Assembly: GCF_905220995.1 (NCBI RefSeq)
Contig: NZ_CAJNBJ010000002.1
Span: 124,001 to 188,000 of the forward strand
DNA: 64,000 bases
Source of the DNA: Nitrospira defluvii
GTDB taxonomy: Bacteria > Nitrospirota > Nitrospiria > Nitrospirales > Nitrospiraceae
Direction of reading: 5' to 3'
Below the pieces are notes generated by a model that was not told where the DNA came from, searched no databases, and was given only the letters and a program-made list of their open reading frames with translations. Both the position numbers and the translations under genes were made by a program. Positions 24,644-33,864 of the stretch are shown piece by piece (within the stretch, counting starts at the first letter, position 1; each line of letters starts with the position of its first letter).

Positions 24644-26388
24644 CCACCGTGGCGGATCTCTTAATCGATCGACTCCTGGACTGGGGTGTCGACACGATCT
24701 TCAGCCTGCCTGGCGACGGCATCAACGGCATCTACGAAGCGCTGCGGACGAACCGTGACCGGATCACACTGGTTCTGGTGCGGCATGAAGAGTCAGCGGC
24801 ACTCGCCGCCTGCGGCTATGCCAAGTTCACCAGGCGGCTGGGTGTGTGCCTGGCCACCTCCGGACCGGGCGGCATCCATCTCCTGAACGGCCTCTACGAT
24901 GCCAAATGCGACGGGCAGCCGGTTCTGGCCATTACGGGCCACACGTTCCATGATCTCATCGGGACGCATTATCAGCAGGACGTCAACCTCGACAAACTGT
25001 TCAGCGACGTGGCCGCCTACAGTGAACGGGTCATGGGACCGGCCCATGTCCGCAACGTGGTGGATGAAGCCATCAAAACGGCCATTTCTCGTCGCACCGT
25101 TGCACATCTGACTATCCCCAAAGACGTGCAAGACTGGTCCGCCGACGGGCAACTCTCCAAGGCCAATGTTCCCGGCCATAGCGGTGACCTCTATAGTGAC
25201 CCGCTGCCGCTCCCCTCGCGCGCGCTGCTGGAGAAGGCGGCTGCGATACTGAACAGCGGAACGAAGATCGCCATCCTCGCCGGACGTGGCTGTTTGGGCG
25301 CCAGGGATGAGATCATCCAGCTGGCCGACACACTGGCCGCGCCGATCGTCAAACCGCTGCTGGGAAAAGGTGTCGTGCCGGACGACCATCCTCTGACTAC
25401 GGGAGGTATCGGTCTGCTCGGGACCGCGCCGTCTCAGGAAGCGTTGGAAACCTGCGACACATTGATCATCGCCGGCAGCAGTTTTCCATATATAGAGTTC
25501 TACCCAAAGCCCGGCCAGGCCCGGGCCGTCCAGATCGATCTGGACACAAGCCGGATCGGCTTGCGGTATCCGGCTGAGGTCGGGTTGGTGGGCCAGTGCT
25601 GGGACGTCCTTCGCGCGCTCCTTCCACTGGTCCGGCACAAGACCGATAGAACGTTTCTCCAGAAGATGCAGACACGCATGGCCGAGTGGAATGCGTTACT
25701 TGAGGCACGAGGGAGCAGAACCGACGTGCCGATGAAACCTCAAGTGGCGGTGCGAGCCCTGAATGAATTCCTGGCGGACGATGCGATCATCTGCTGCGAC
25801 ACCGGTACGGTCACGACATGGGTGGCGCGCCACATCGCCATGAAAGGGACCATGCAGTTTTCCGCCTCCGGCACCCTGGCGACCATGGCCAACGGACTGC
25901 CCTACAGTCTCGGTGCAGGCATTGCGTATCCGGAACGACAGATCGTCTGCATCGCCGGCGACGGCGGATTCTCCATGTTGATGAGTGAGTTGGCGACGCT
26001 TGTCAAATATGCTCTTCCCGTCAAGATCATCGTCCTGAAAAACAATCTGCTCGGCATGATCAAGTGGGAACAACTCGCGTTCGAAGGCAATCCGCAATAT
26101 GGCGTAGACCTGCAGCCCATCGATTTCGCCGCCTGCGCTCGATCGTGCGGAGCGACCGGCTTCAGCGTCGAGGATCCCGCTGGCTTACGAGACGTCTATC
26201 GACAGGCCTTTGCTCACCCAGGTCCGGTGGTGGTGGAGGCAGTGATCGATCCCCTGGAGGCGCCTCTGCCAGGCAAGATTACGATGGAACAAGCCTGGCA
26301 ATTTGCGAAGGCGGTCGCCCGAGGCCAGGAGGACCGATGGGATTTGATGAAAAGTCTGTTGCTCAATAAGATTCGTGAAGTGGTCTGA
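24640..26388 (+). CDS. Thiamine-diphosphate-dependent oxidase/decarboxylase (PoxB/pyruvate oxidase-like)
   Basis: A 582-residue ThDP enzyme with the three-domain order of pyruvate oxidases and acetolactate synthases. The N-terminal pyrimidine-binding domain has the catalytic glutamate in RHEESAALAACGYAK (about 50). A central Rossmann-type domain (KIAILAGRGCLGA) follows, then the C-terminal diphosphate domain with the GDGGFSMLMSELATLVKYALPVKIIVLKNN motif (GDG-x(24-27)-NN). Sequence style and the 582-residue length fit PoxB-type pyruvate:quinone oxidoreductase or an uncharacterised relative. The ATGA overlap with the AI-2E gene and a GGAAGGAGG ribosome-binding site support the start. It would supply acetate and electrons under stress. 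Confidence 0.8.
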   Translation: MTTVADLLIDRLLDWGVDTIFSLPGDGINGIYEALRTNRDRITLVLVRHEESAALAACGYAKFTRRLGVCLATSGPGGIHLLNGLYDAKCDGQPVLAITGHTFHDLIGTHYQQDVNLDKLFSDVAAYSERVMGPAHVRNVVDEAIKTAISRRTVAHLTIPKDVQDWSADGQLSKANVPGHSGDLYSDPLPLPSRALLEKAAAILNSGTKIAILAGRGCLGARDEIIQLADTLAAPIVKPLLGKGVVPDDHPLTTGGIGLLGTAPSQEALETCDTLIIAGSSFPYIEFYPKPGQARAVQIDLDTSRIGLRYPAEVGLVGQCWDVLRALLPLVRHKTDRTFLQKMQTRMAEWNALLEARGSRTDVPMKPQVAVRALNEFLADDAIICCDTGTVTTWVARHIAMKGTMQFSASGTLATMANGLPYSLGAGIAYPERQIVCIAGDGGFSMLMSELATLVKYALPVKIIVLKNNLLGMIKWEQLAFEGNPQYGVDLQPIDFAACARSCGATGFSVEDPAGLRDVYRQAFAHPGPVVVEAVIDPLEAPLPGKITMEQAWQFAKAVARGQEDRWDLMKSLLLNKIREVV

Positions 26389-26420
26389 TGAGGCCGAGCC
26401 GAAGAAAGGAGTGACGATAC

Positions 26421-26795
26421 ATGGAGGGAGTCGGTCGTATGAAATGGGCCCTCGCTGAGGGATATATTCCTCGACACAGTCATGGACCGGCACCGCAGAT
26501 GACGAGCCATGAGACCCTCTGTCTCCTGAACACATCGCCGCAGGAGGCCCTTGTCCGGATCACCATCTATTTCGCAGATCGCGAGCCTGTCGGTCCCTAT
26601 CGGGTCACGGTCCCGGCACGCAGAACAAAACATCTTCGCTTCAACGACCTCACGGATCCCGCCCCCATACCTGTCGATACGGATTATGCGAGTCTCATCG
26701 AGTCGAATGTTCCGATCGTGGTGCAGCATACCCGCCTGGATTCCCGCCAGGCGGAAAACGCACTCTTCAGCACCATGGCGTTTCCGCTACCCTAG
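26421..26795 (+). CDS. Sensory-rhodopsin-transducer-like (ASRT/DUF1362) protein
   Basis: A 124-residue soluble protein matching the Anabaena sensory rhodopsin transducer family, with blocks KWALAEGYIP, SHETLCLLNTS, ITIYFADREPVGPYRVTVPARRTKHLRFNDL and LIESNVPIVVQHTRLDSRQAENAL. The fold is a small beta-sandwich that can bind DNA and carbohydrate-like ligands in Anabaena. No rhodopsin gene is near. The gene follows the ThDP enzyme after 32 bp and is probably the last of the operon; a convergent gene lies 28 bp beyond. Confidence 0.83.
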   Translation: MEGVGRMKWALAEGYIPRHSHGPAPQMTSHETLCLLNTSPQEALVRITIYFADREPVGPYRVTVPARRTKHLRFNDLTDPAPIPVDTDYASLIESNVPIVVQHTRLDSRQAENALFSTMAFPLP

Positions 26796-26823
26796 ACTCA
26801 ACAGACTGCTGGGGCAGCGGAAA

Positions 26824-27102
26824 TCATGCGGCCTGAACGATCTCTTTTCGATCTCCCAGCTCTTCGTCCTCTACCAACAGGGGTGGCGGGACAGGCAGGC
26901 GGCGGTTCCGCAAGATGACTTCATCGACAATGTCACCACATTGAATGCACCGCTGTCCCCAGAACCAATAGCCCCCCAGGCTCTCGCCAATATCCATGCA
27001 ACGCTCCTGGACCATCCAACCGCCGCAACGGGTGCAGTGCATTGGCTGGTGGGTCCGGCTTCCGGTGGTGGTCCCTGCAACGCTGGTCATCGTGGCATGC
27101 AT
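26824..27102 (-). CDS. Small zinc-ribbon protein
   Basis: A 92-residue protein with two CxxC knuckles (CTRCGG at about 23-28 and CIQCGD at about 52-57), predicting one zinc ribbon. A charged C-terminal tail follows. The ATG at 27102 has GGGAG six bases upstream; a second in-frame ATG lies four codons later. It stands alone on the minus strand behind stress-dyad site 4, convergent with the envelope operon. No partner or function is recognisable. Confidence 0.7.
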   Translation of the reverse strand: MHATMTSVAGTTTGSRTHQPMHCTRCGGWMVQERCMDIGESLGGYWFWGQRCIQCGDIVDEVILRNRRLPVPPPLLVEDEELGDRKEIVQAA

Positions 27103-27154
27103 GACAGGCTCCCTTCAGATTGTTCGGTTGAATGAATTCAACCGAACATGCTCA

Positions 27155-27200
27155 CTGATACCAGGACCCCCTCGACGAGCATACTAGCGCAGTCCCCAGG
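27155..27200 (-). promoter_or_regulatory. Stress-dyad promoter (site 4), leftward
   Basis: On the plus strand the dyad reads ACTAGC GCAGTC CCCAGG at 27183-27200 (9 of 12 arm positions). Read leftward, a -10-like TATCAG (27160-27155) follows after exactly 22 nt, giving a start near 27148 and a leader of about 46 nt for the zinc-ribbon gene. Confidence 0.45.
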
Positions 27201-27239
27201 TGCCCGCACAATGCACCCTAGGGGATAGGGATCGCAGGG

Positions 27240-29822
27240 CTATGGCTTGAGTCGGTTCAGCATGGAGCGAGTGATCGTCTGCCGACTGGACATGTAGTCC
27301 TGCCAGGGATCCTTGGCGAGCTGCTGCAAGCGGTGCGGGAGATTCGAGAGGGTAAAATGATCGGAACGGAGCTGCGGAGATAATTCCTCCCAGGCCAACG
27401 GCGCAGAGACCGGAGCGCCGCGCCTAGCCCTGGTGGAGTAGGCGGCTACCGCCGTCGCGCCTTTTGCATTGCGCAGATAATCGACGAATATTTTTCCCTT
27501 GCGCTGCTGTTTCGACATCGTGGCGACAAACCGTTCGGGAATCATGTGTGCCAGATGCTCGGCGACGGCCTGGGAAAACGCCCTGGCCTCCTCCCATCCC
27601 CCTGTACGACGGATCGGCACGACAATATGCAGTCCCTTTCCGCCGGTGGTTTTGACGAAGGAGCGTAGATCCAGCTCTTCAAGCAGGGTCCGGAGCAGCT
27701 GGGCCGCCTCCACTACCAGCTTCCAAGGCACATCCGGTTCGGGGTCGAGATCGAACACCAGACGATCGGGCCGATCCAGTCGATCGCGCATCGCCCCCCA
27801 GGTGTGGAGTTCTAACACCCCAAGTTGTACCAGCCCGATCAGGGCCGGCAGCGAATCGGCGACCATGTAAAGCGCCGAGGATTCTTTGCCGGGAATTTCC
27901 ACCCGACCGATCGCCTCAGGAATACGATCCGTCGCATGTTTTTGATAAAAACATTCCTGCTGATACCCCTCCGGACAACGCACGAGGCTCAGCGGTCGAC
28001 CGTGCAGATGCGGCAGGATCCAGTCACTCACCGTCTCGTAGTAGCGCGCCAAGGCTTCTTTGGTGAGTGCGTGCTCAGGATACAGGATCCGCTGGGGATG
28101 GCTGAGCCGCACTCCCTCGATCACGATGTTCGCAGCCACGGAGGCCTTTCGCCCGGCAACTTGGCGCCTTGGCTCGACGATCGATCGCTCCCTACTCGTT
28201 GCTCGCTCCGTCACCGACTCCTGCGTCACCGCGGACGCCGGCTTATCATCGCGCAAACCTTGGAATGAGGCCTGGCGAAGCTGTCCCTCCTTCGTCCACT
28301 CTGCAAAAGACACTTCCGCGACCAGCGTCGGCTCAACCCAATGGATCCTGGCGCGCGACACATTCGCCGGCACCGACTGGAACGGTGAGGCTTTGCGTTC
28401 AATGGCGCACAGTCGACGATGGAGCGCCTGCAATGACCTGGTGGAAAACCCGCTCCCTGTCCGTCCAGCATACCGCAACGTCCCATGGTCATCGTAGACA
28501 CCCAGGAGCAATGCGCCAAGAGCTCGACGTGATCCTGACGGGTCGGTGAATCCCCCGATGACAAACTCCTGCCGTTTCGAACACTTGACCTTCACCCAGG
28601 TGCGCGATCGCCCCCCCGAGTAGGAGGCGTCCGCCCGCTTCGCCATCACACCCTCCATGCCACGACGACAGGCTTCCGCGAACACATCATCGCCCTGCCC
28701 GGCAATGTGGGCGCTGAATCGGATCAACCCCTCGCTGCCTTCCACCTTGAGCAATTCAGCCAAACACTGCTTCCGCTCAGCCAGTGTCGCAGGCCGGAGG
28801 TCGTACCCGTTGAGATATAAGAGGTCGAATACGTAGTAGACGAGATTCGCAGCCTGACCAGACTCAAAGGCATTCTGGAGCGCTTGGAAACTCACTCGAC
28901 CGTCCGGCAGCAGGGCCACCACTTCCCCATCCAGCCAGGCGCGTTCGACCGGGAGGCCCGCAAGCGCGTCGGCCAATGACCGTAGTTTGGCGGTCCACTC
29001 GTGACCGTTCCTGGTCCACAAGGTGGCCTTGCCGTCGCGGATGCGGCAGAGGATACGGTAGCCGTCGAATTTCAGTTCATGGATCCACTCATCCCCCTCC
29101 GGCGCGCGCTCCACGAGCATGGCCAGTTGCGGAGCCATTCGAGATGCCTGCCGGGCTTTACGCGCCATCGTGGGCAACGCGATGTCCGATGATTCGGTTG
29201 GGATTGCGCGAACGGACGTTCGGTTCGAGCGCCCGGCCTGCCATACCTTGTGGGGTCCGGAAGCGATCTCCTCCAGGGATCGTCCGCTCGTGACGCTCTT
29301 CGTCAAACGACGGGTGATCTCAGCCTTCCCGCCGAACCGGGCGGACTCGTCGCGCTCCTTTATGAGGAGCCAGTTCGCTTTCCCCTTGCCTCGCTCACGC
29401 CCCATGCGGACAAGGGTCCAGTCCCCGGACAACTTGTCGCCTTGAAGCGTGAACGTCAGGCGCCCGTGTGTCAGGCCCTCACGTGGATCTTCGAGAGGAG
29501 TCCAGCGACCACGGTCCCAGAGCAGCACCGTGCCTCCGCCATATTGCCCGGCAGGAATGAGGCCTTCGAACTGTGCATAGTCGAGTGGGTGGTCTTCAAC
29601 CTGAACGGCCAGTCGCTTCTGTGTGGGATCGAGACTCGGTCCCTTAGGCACGGCCCAACTTTTCAAGGTCCCATCCAACTCCAAGCGAAAGTCATAGTGC
29701 AGACGGCTTGCCGCATGCTGCTGTATCACATACAGTCCCTTGCCCCCTCCGGACCCGAGCCGACCGCGAGGTTCAGGCGTCTTCTTGAAATTCCGTTTCT
29801 GCCGATATTCTCGAAGACTCAT
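27240..29822 (-). CDS. ligD: Multifunctional NHEJ DNA ligase LigD
   Basis: An 860-residue LigD with the PE-LIG-POL domain order of the Pseudomonas type. The N-terminal 3'-phosphoesterase domain has SRLHYDFRLELDGTLKSWAV at about 40. The central ATP-dependent ligase has the lysine motif ELKFDGYR at about 250 and WLDGEVVAL. The C-terminal primase/polymerase has LVFDLDPEPDVPW and KTTGGKGLHIVVPI. It processes and seals double-strand breaks with Ku. GAGGAG precedes the ATG at 29822; a longer in-frame ATG at 29855 lacks one. It is the last gene of the leftward Ku-TreZ-debranching enzyme-LigD series, 54 bp after the debranching-enzyme stop. Confidence 0.95.
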   Translation of the reverse strand: MSLREYRQKRNFKKTPEPRGRLGSGGGKGLYVIQQHAASRLHYDFRLELDGTLKSWAVPKGPSLDPTQKRLAVQVEDHPLDYAQFEGLIPAGQYGGGTVLLWDRGRWTPLEDPREGLTHGRLTFTLQGDKLSGDWTLVRMGRERGKGKANWLLIKERDESARFGGKAEITRRLTKSVTSGRSLEEIASGPHKVWQAGRSNRTSVRAIPTESSDIALPTMARKARQASRMAPQLAMLVERAPEGDEWIHELKFDGYRILCRIRDGKATLWTRNGHEWTAKLRSLADALAGLPVERAWLDGEVVALLPDGRVSFQALQNAFESGQAANLVYYVFDLLYLNGYDLRPATLAERKQCLAELLKVEGSEGLIRFSAHIAGQGDDVFAEACRRGMEGVMAKRADASYSGGRSRTWVKVKCSKRQEFVIGGFTDPSGSRRALGALLLGVYDDHGTLRYAGRTGSGFSTRSLQALHRRLCAIERKASPFQSVPANVSRARIHWVEPTLVAEVSFAEWTKEGQLRQASFQGLRDDKPASAVTQESVTERATSRERSIVEPRRQVAGRKASVAANIVIEGVRLSHPQRILYPEHALTKEALARYYETVSDWILPHLHGRPLSLVRCPEGYQQECFYQKHATDRIPEAIGRVEIPGKESSALYMVADSLPALIGLVQLGVLELHTWGAMRDRLDRPDRLVFDLDPEPDVPWKLVVEAAQLLRTLLEELDLRSFVKTTGGKGLHIVVPIRRTGGWEEARAFSQAVAEHLAHMIPERFVATMSKQQRKGKIFVDYLRNAKGATAVAAYSTRARRGAPVSAPLAWEELSPQLRSDHFTLSNLPHRLQQLAKDPWQDYMSSRQTITRSMLNRLKP

Positions 29823-29876
29823 GGTCTCCTCGCAGGGCACTGAACCGACGGCCACGGGGCAATCGCGTCCGGCAGG

Positions 29877-31919
29877 TTACGCCGATGGCCCGCGAGTCTT
29901 CTGCCACGCCCGTAACACTTCCGCCACACTCCACGCCTGAGCGATACAGCCTCGCGGATGGTATGGGGGCTCGGCATCGAAAATTTCGCTGATCGTGCCG
30001 ATCCCGCCCTCTAAAAGATGACGCTGAAATCCTTCGAGCAACGATCGCGCCTGAGCGGGATCGGACGACACCTTCAGCCAGGCATCGATGAACGGCCCGA
30101 TCAACCAGGCCCAGACCGTTCCTTGATGGTAGGCGGCATCCCGCGCGCGCAGATCGCCGAAGTATTTCGATTTGTACTCGGAGTGCTCGCGCGAGAGGCT
30201 CCGCAAGCCCACCGGCGTCAGGAGTTTTTCGGCCACCACCTCCACCACCTCCTGCCATCGCTGCTCATCCAGCACGGGATGGGGCAGCGCGATCGACAAC
30301 AGTTGATTGGGGCGGAAGGCCGGATCGTCCCCCGGTTCGCCATCGACGACATCGTAGAGGTAGCCGCCCGGTTCATACCAGAATCGCCGGTTGAATGATT
30401 CTCGCGCCTGCTCCGCCAGTTCAGCCCACTCGGACTCCGGTCGACCGCTAAGACATCCCCACTCGGCGATGCATCGGAGTGCGTTGTACCAGAGGGCTTG
30501 GATTTCGACAGGTTTGCCTCGGCGAGGGGTCACGACCCACCCCTCGACCTTCGCATCCATCCACGTAAGTTGATACCCGTCCGCGGCGGCACGGAGCAAT
30601 CCGTCCCGCCGGTCCACGCCGATCCCGAACCTGGTTCCTCGCACATGATGGTCGAGAATGGATCGCAGCACCGGCTGCAACTCAATCAACAGGTCGCGAT
30701 CACCTGTCACGCGATAGTACCGATCGAGTGCGTGGAAGTACCACAGGGTGGCATCCGCCGTATGGTACAGGCCTTGCCGTTCTCCCTCGGGAAAGAGATT
30801 GGGCAGCAAGCCGTCTTGTACGTAGCCGGCAAAGGTCTTCAGAATGGACCGCGCCTCCTGGTACCGCCCCGTGCAAAGGGTGAGTCCCTCCAAACTGATC
30901 ATCGTGTCGCGCCCCCAATCGGTAAACCAATGGTAGCCCGCGATGACGGTGCGGGCTTGGTCGCCGGAGGCTCTGGCGAGCGCCTGCTCTTCCACACGCG
31001 ACCCGGGAGCGACAATGAATTGGTCCGCAGCCAGAGCCAGCCGCTCTTCGGTCTCATCAGCCCCTGCAGCCCGGACCGTGTGTAACAACTTGCCGATCCG
31101 CTGAGCCTCCGCCTCGAAGAGGGCTTCGGACCGACATTCAAGATGTTCCCACGGTTCCGTACTGGCGACAAACGCGACAGGTTGCTCTCTCGTCACATCG
31201 GCCTGGAAGTAGCCGGGGCTGGACAGGTTCTCCAGATGCTCAGAACCGCGGTCTCGATCGAGGCGATAACAGACCCCGTGGCTGAGGCGTGCATCCGCCA
31301 CAAACAGACCGCAGGAGGGGCGCAGACACAGTTTCAGCGGCGGAGCGCCGTCACACAGCTGCATTTCGTACCGTCCTTCCACCGCGGTCAGTGGGAAAGG
31401 CGGTTGCTTCGCCTCGTGAAGAGCGGCGTCCAGCATACGAAAGGTCACGAACGGACGCACGTGAATGTGAACCGGGTTCCCTTCCAACAGCCGATATTCG
31501 ACATAGACCGAGTTGTGCCCATAGGGCATCAGCACACGCTTCTCCACACGGCGCCCGGCAACATGATACCGCCACACCGGGGTCTGCCCGTGACGTACGA
31601 ATTCCTGAAGCACTGCGGGCAGGTCGCCGTCTACACGTCCGTCCTCGAACTCCACTCCGCTGAGATAGACGGAGCCGGCATCTGCGAGCACCACCTCGTC
31701 CAGCCGCGGGATCATCACCGTCCGGCCCCAGGGCGAAGGCAGGTCAGGGACAAACAGGCCATGGTAGCGCCTGGTCGGCGCACAGAGCAGCGTGGAGGAT
31801 GCGTATCCGCCGAGGCCGTTCGTCACCAGCCATTCACGCGCGAGCAGGCACTCCTCGTCCTGCACACAATCGCGCGGGAGAGAGAGGGTGACGACCTGAT
31901 GGGGAAGGGTCACAGCCAC
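29877..31919 (-). CDS. Glycogen debranching enzyme (amylo-alpha-1,6-glucosidase type)
   Basis: A 680-residue protein with the two-domain layout of GDE-type (GH133) debranching enzymes. The N-terminal beta-sandwich domain contains WLVTNGLGGYASSTLLCAPTRRYHGLFV. The C-terminal (alpha/alpha)6 domain has the GYHWFTDWGRDTMISLEGLTL catalytic block and YHQGTVWAWLIGPFIDAWL. It hydrolyses alpha-1,6 branch stubs of glycogen. The ORF is open upstream into treZ, but a GTG at 31919 behind GGAAGG leaves a 5-bp gap and is the likely start. It is flanked by treZ and ligD on the same strand. Confidence 0.9.
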   Translation of the reverse strand: MAVTLPHQVVTLSLPRDCVQDEECLLAREWLVTNGLGGYASSTLLCAPTRRYHGLFVPDLPSPWGRTVMIPRLDEVVLADAGSVYLSGVEFEDGRVDGDLPAVLQEFVRHGQTPVWRYHVAGRRVEKRVLMPYGHNSVYVEYRLLEGNPVHIHVRPFVTFRMLDAALHEAKQPPFPLTAVEGRYEMQLCDGAPPLKLCLRPSCGLFVADARLSHGVCYRLDRDRGSEHLENLSSPGYFQADVTREQPVAFVASTEPWEHLECRSEALFEAEAQRIGKLLHTVRAAGADETEERLALAADQFIVAPGSRVEEQALARASGDQARTVIAGYHWFTDWGRDTMISLEGLTLCTGRYQEARSILKTFAGYVQDGLLPNLFPEGERQGLYHTADATLWYFHALDRYYRVTGDRDLLIELQPVLRSILDHHVRGTRFGIGVDRRDGLLRAAADGYQLTWMDAKVEGWVVTPRRGKPVEIQALWYNALRCIAEWGCLSGRPESEWAELAEQARESFNRRFWYEPGGYLYDVVDGEPGDDPAFRPNQLLSIALPHPVLDEQRWQEVVEVVAEKLLTPVGLRSLSREHSEYKSKYFGDLRARDAAYHQGTVWAWLIGPFIDAWLKVSSDPAQARSLLEGFQRHLLEGGIGTISEIFDAEPPYHPRGCIAQAWSVAEVLRAWQKTRGPSA

Positions 31920-31924
31920 AGGAA

Positions 31925-33790
31925 TTATCCTTCCGGTTCGGTGCGGTACAGCACGGCCGATTCGGCCGGGAGGCGCCACCCCTCGTCGCTCAACGGATCG
32001 ATGACACCGGGGCCGCCATAACGGAGCTCATCACTGGACCAGAGCAACGACCATCTCCGTTGGGCCGGAGGGGCCAGCAACGGCTCCGGCGCAGGCCGAT
32101 ACTCGCAATCAGGTCCGAGGTTGAGGAGCAGGAGCCGGTCATCACCCTCCGATCCAGGATAGCGCACGACGAAGGCCTCAGATCCAATGACGGCTCCATC
32201 CAGGCGGTGGCGGTCCTGTTGCGCAATCACCGGATCTTCACGCCGCAGCCAGAGGAGATCGCGATGCAGCGCGTACGAGTTCCGGTGACGGTCCCGCTCG
32301 GCGAGATCCAGTTGTGATCGCTTGAACACGATCGGATTGCAGGGGTCCGGAATGGCTGTTTGCGCCTCGACAGATGCCACGCTGGGAAACTGCGCCAAGA
32401 ACTCCCTCCTGCCTCGATGAATTGCCTGTGCCAATTCGCCGGGTGGAAAATCCGCGAAGAACAGAAACGGTGAAGACGCGGCGAACTCCTGCCCCATGAA
32501 AAGCAGCGGCGTCTGCGGAGACAGGAGCAGCAGAGCCGTGAGCACACGGAGCAGGCCTGGGCTGGTCTTCTCGTGCAGTCGGTCACCGCGTAACTGATTG
32601 GCGACCTGATCATGATTCTGGAGAAAAAACACAAACCCGGCCGCCGGTTCGTCTCCGACAACCGTACCTCGAGATTTGCCCTGCCACTGATACCGCTGCC
32701 CCTGAAACAGAAACGATCGTTTCATGCACGACAACAATTCCTGTGGCGTACCCCGGTAGTCTGTGTAATAGCCTTCACGGCAACCGGTTGCCGCCACTCG
32801 CGCCGCGTGGTGAAAGTCTTCGCTCCATACCCCGTCCAACCCCCACCCGCCTTGGTTGATGGGCTGAATGGGATGGATCCATTGCGCCTCACATTCCGCA
32901 ATCAAAATGATCGATCTCGCTCCGGCCGCCTGCCTCGCGGCCTGCGACAATTCCGCCAGCACATGCCGTGGGCCCTCATCGTGCAGCGCGTGAACCGCGT
33001 CGAGCCTCAACCCGTCGAGATGAAATTCATCCACCCAATAGCAGGCATTCTGTATGAAAAAGTCACGCACGCCGCACGATTCCGGCCCGTCAAAATTGAT
33101 AGCCTGGCCCCATTCGTTCGGATAACGATCAGTGAAATAGTGATGGGTATAGGCCGGCAGATAATTCCCGTCCGGGCCCAGGTGGTTGTAGACCACGTCC
33201 AGGATGACGCCCAGCCCAAGCCGATGCGTTGCATCGACGAACCGTTTGAGCGCTTCCGGATCACCGTACACATGAGCCGGTGCATAGAGACCGACTCCGT
33301 CATAGCCCCAGTTCCAACGGCCGGGAAATTCGGCGACGGGCATCACTTCAATGACGGTGATGCCGAGGTCTTTCAGGGCGACGAGCTGCGCGGAGGCGGC
33401 ATCCAGGGTGCCTTCCTGGGTGAAGGTGCCCACGTGGAGTTCATAGATCGCCTGCCCCCGCATCTTCACGCCGGGCCAGCCCTTGTCCTGCCATCGATAG
33501 GCTGCAGGGTCGACGATCAGTGACGGACCATGGGGACCGGACGGCTGGAATCGTGAACAGGGGTCGGGGTAGGCTTCGCCGCGATCGAGGCGATACCGGT
33601 AGGTCATGCCTGCCTTCACACCACGGACTTCAGTCGACCAATACCCATCGTCCTCCTGCTGCATCGAATGCGCAGTACGCCCGCCCTCCAGCAGCACCTC
33701 TACCTGTGTCCGTTCAGGAGCCCAGCAGCGGAACCGCACAGCGTCACCCGCCACGGTTGCCCCGAGCGTCATCCCCTGCCAAGGTTTCAT
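31925..33790 (-). CDS. treZ: Malto-oligosyltrehalose trehalohydrolase
   Basis: A GH13 enzyme of about 621 residues. An N-terminal early-set domain (FRCWAPERTQVEVLLEGG) precedes the catalytic barrel. Visible GH13 regions are DVVYNHLGPDGNY (region I), LDGLRLDAVHAL (region II, nucleophile D), LIAECE (region III, acid E) and FFLQNHDQVANQ (region IV). TreZ releases trehalose from maltooligosyl-trehalose made by TreY, and no treY is in this window. The start is uncertain: an ATG at 33790 follows GAGGGAACGACC, while longer in-frame ATGs lie at 33832 and 33868, the last overlapping the end of the Ku gene. It links glycogen breakdown to trehalose production. Confidence 0.9.
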   Translation of the reverse strand: MKPWQGMTLGATVAGDAVRFRCWAPERTQVEVLLEGGRTAHSMQQEDDGYWSTEVRGVKAGMTYRYRLDRGEAYPDPCSRFQPSGPHGPSLIVDPAAYRWQDKGWPGVKMRGQAIYELHVGTFTQEGTLDAASAQLVALKDLGITVIEVMPVAEFPGRWNWGYDGVGLYAPAHVYGDPEALKRFVDATHRLGLGVILDVVYNHLGPDGNYLPAYTHHYFTDRYPNEWGQAINFDGPESCGVRDFFIQNACYWVDEFHLDGLRLDAVHALHDEGPRHVLAELSQAARQAAGARSIILIAECEAQWIHPIQPINQGGWGLDGVWSEDFHHAARVAATGCREGYYTDYRGTPQELLSCMKRSFLFQGQRYQWQGKSRGTVVGDEPAAGFVFFLQNHDQVANQLRGDRLHEKTSPGLLRVLTALLLLSPQTPLLFMGQEFAASSPFLFFADFPPGELAQAIHRGRREFLAQFPSVASVEAQTAIPDPCNPIVFKRSQLDLAERDRHRNSYALHRDLLWLRREDPVIAQQDRHRLDGAVIGSEAFVVRYPGSEGDDRLLLLNLGPDCEYRPAPEPLLAPPAQRRWSLLWSSDELRYGGPGVIDPLSDEGWRLPAESAVLYRTEPEG

Positions 33791-33864
33791 CACGGTCGTT
33801 CCCTCGCGCCTTTCTTCTGCCCTCACATCCATACCTCCGTTCACCATTGGGCAGGGGGTCCCGT

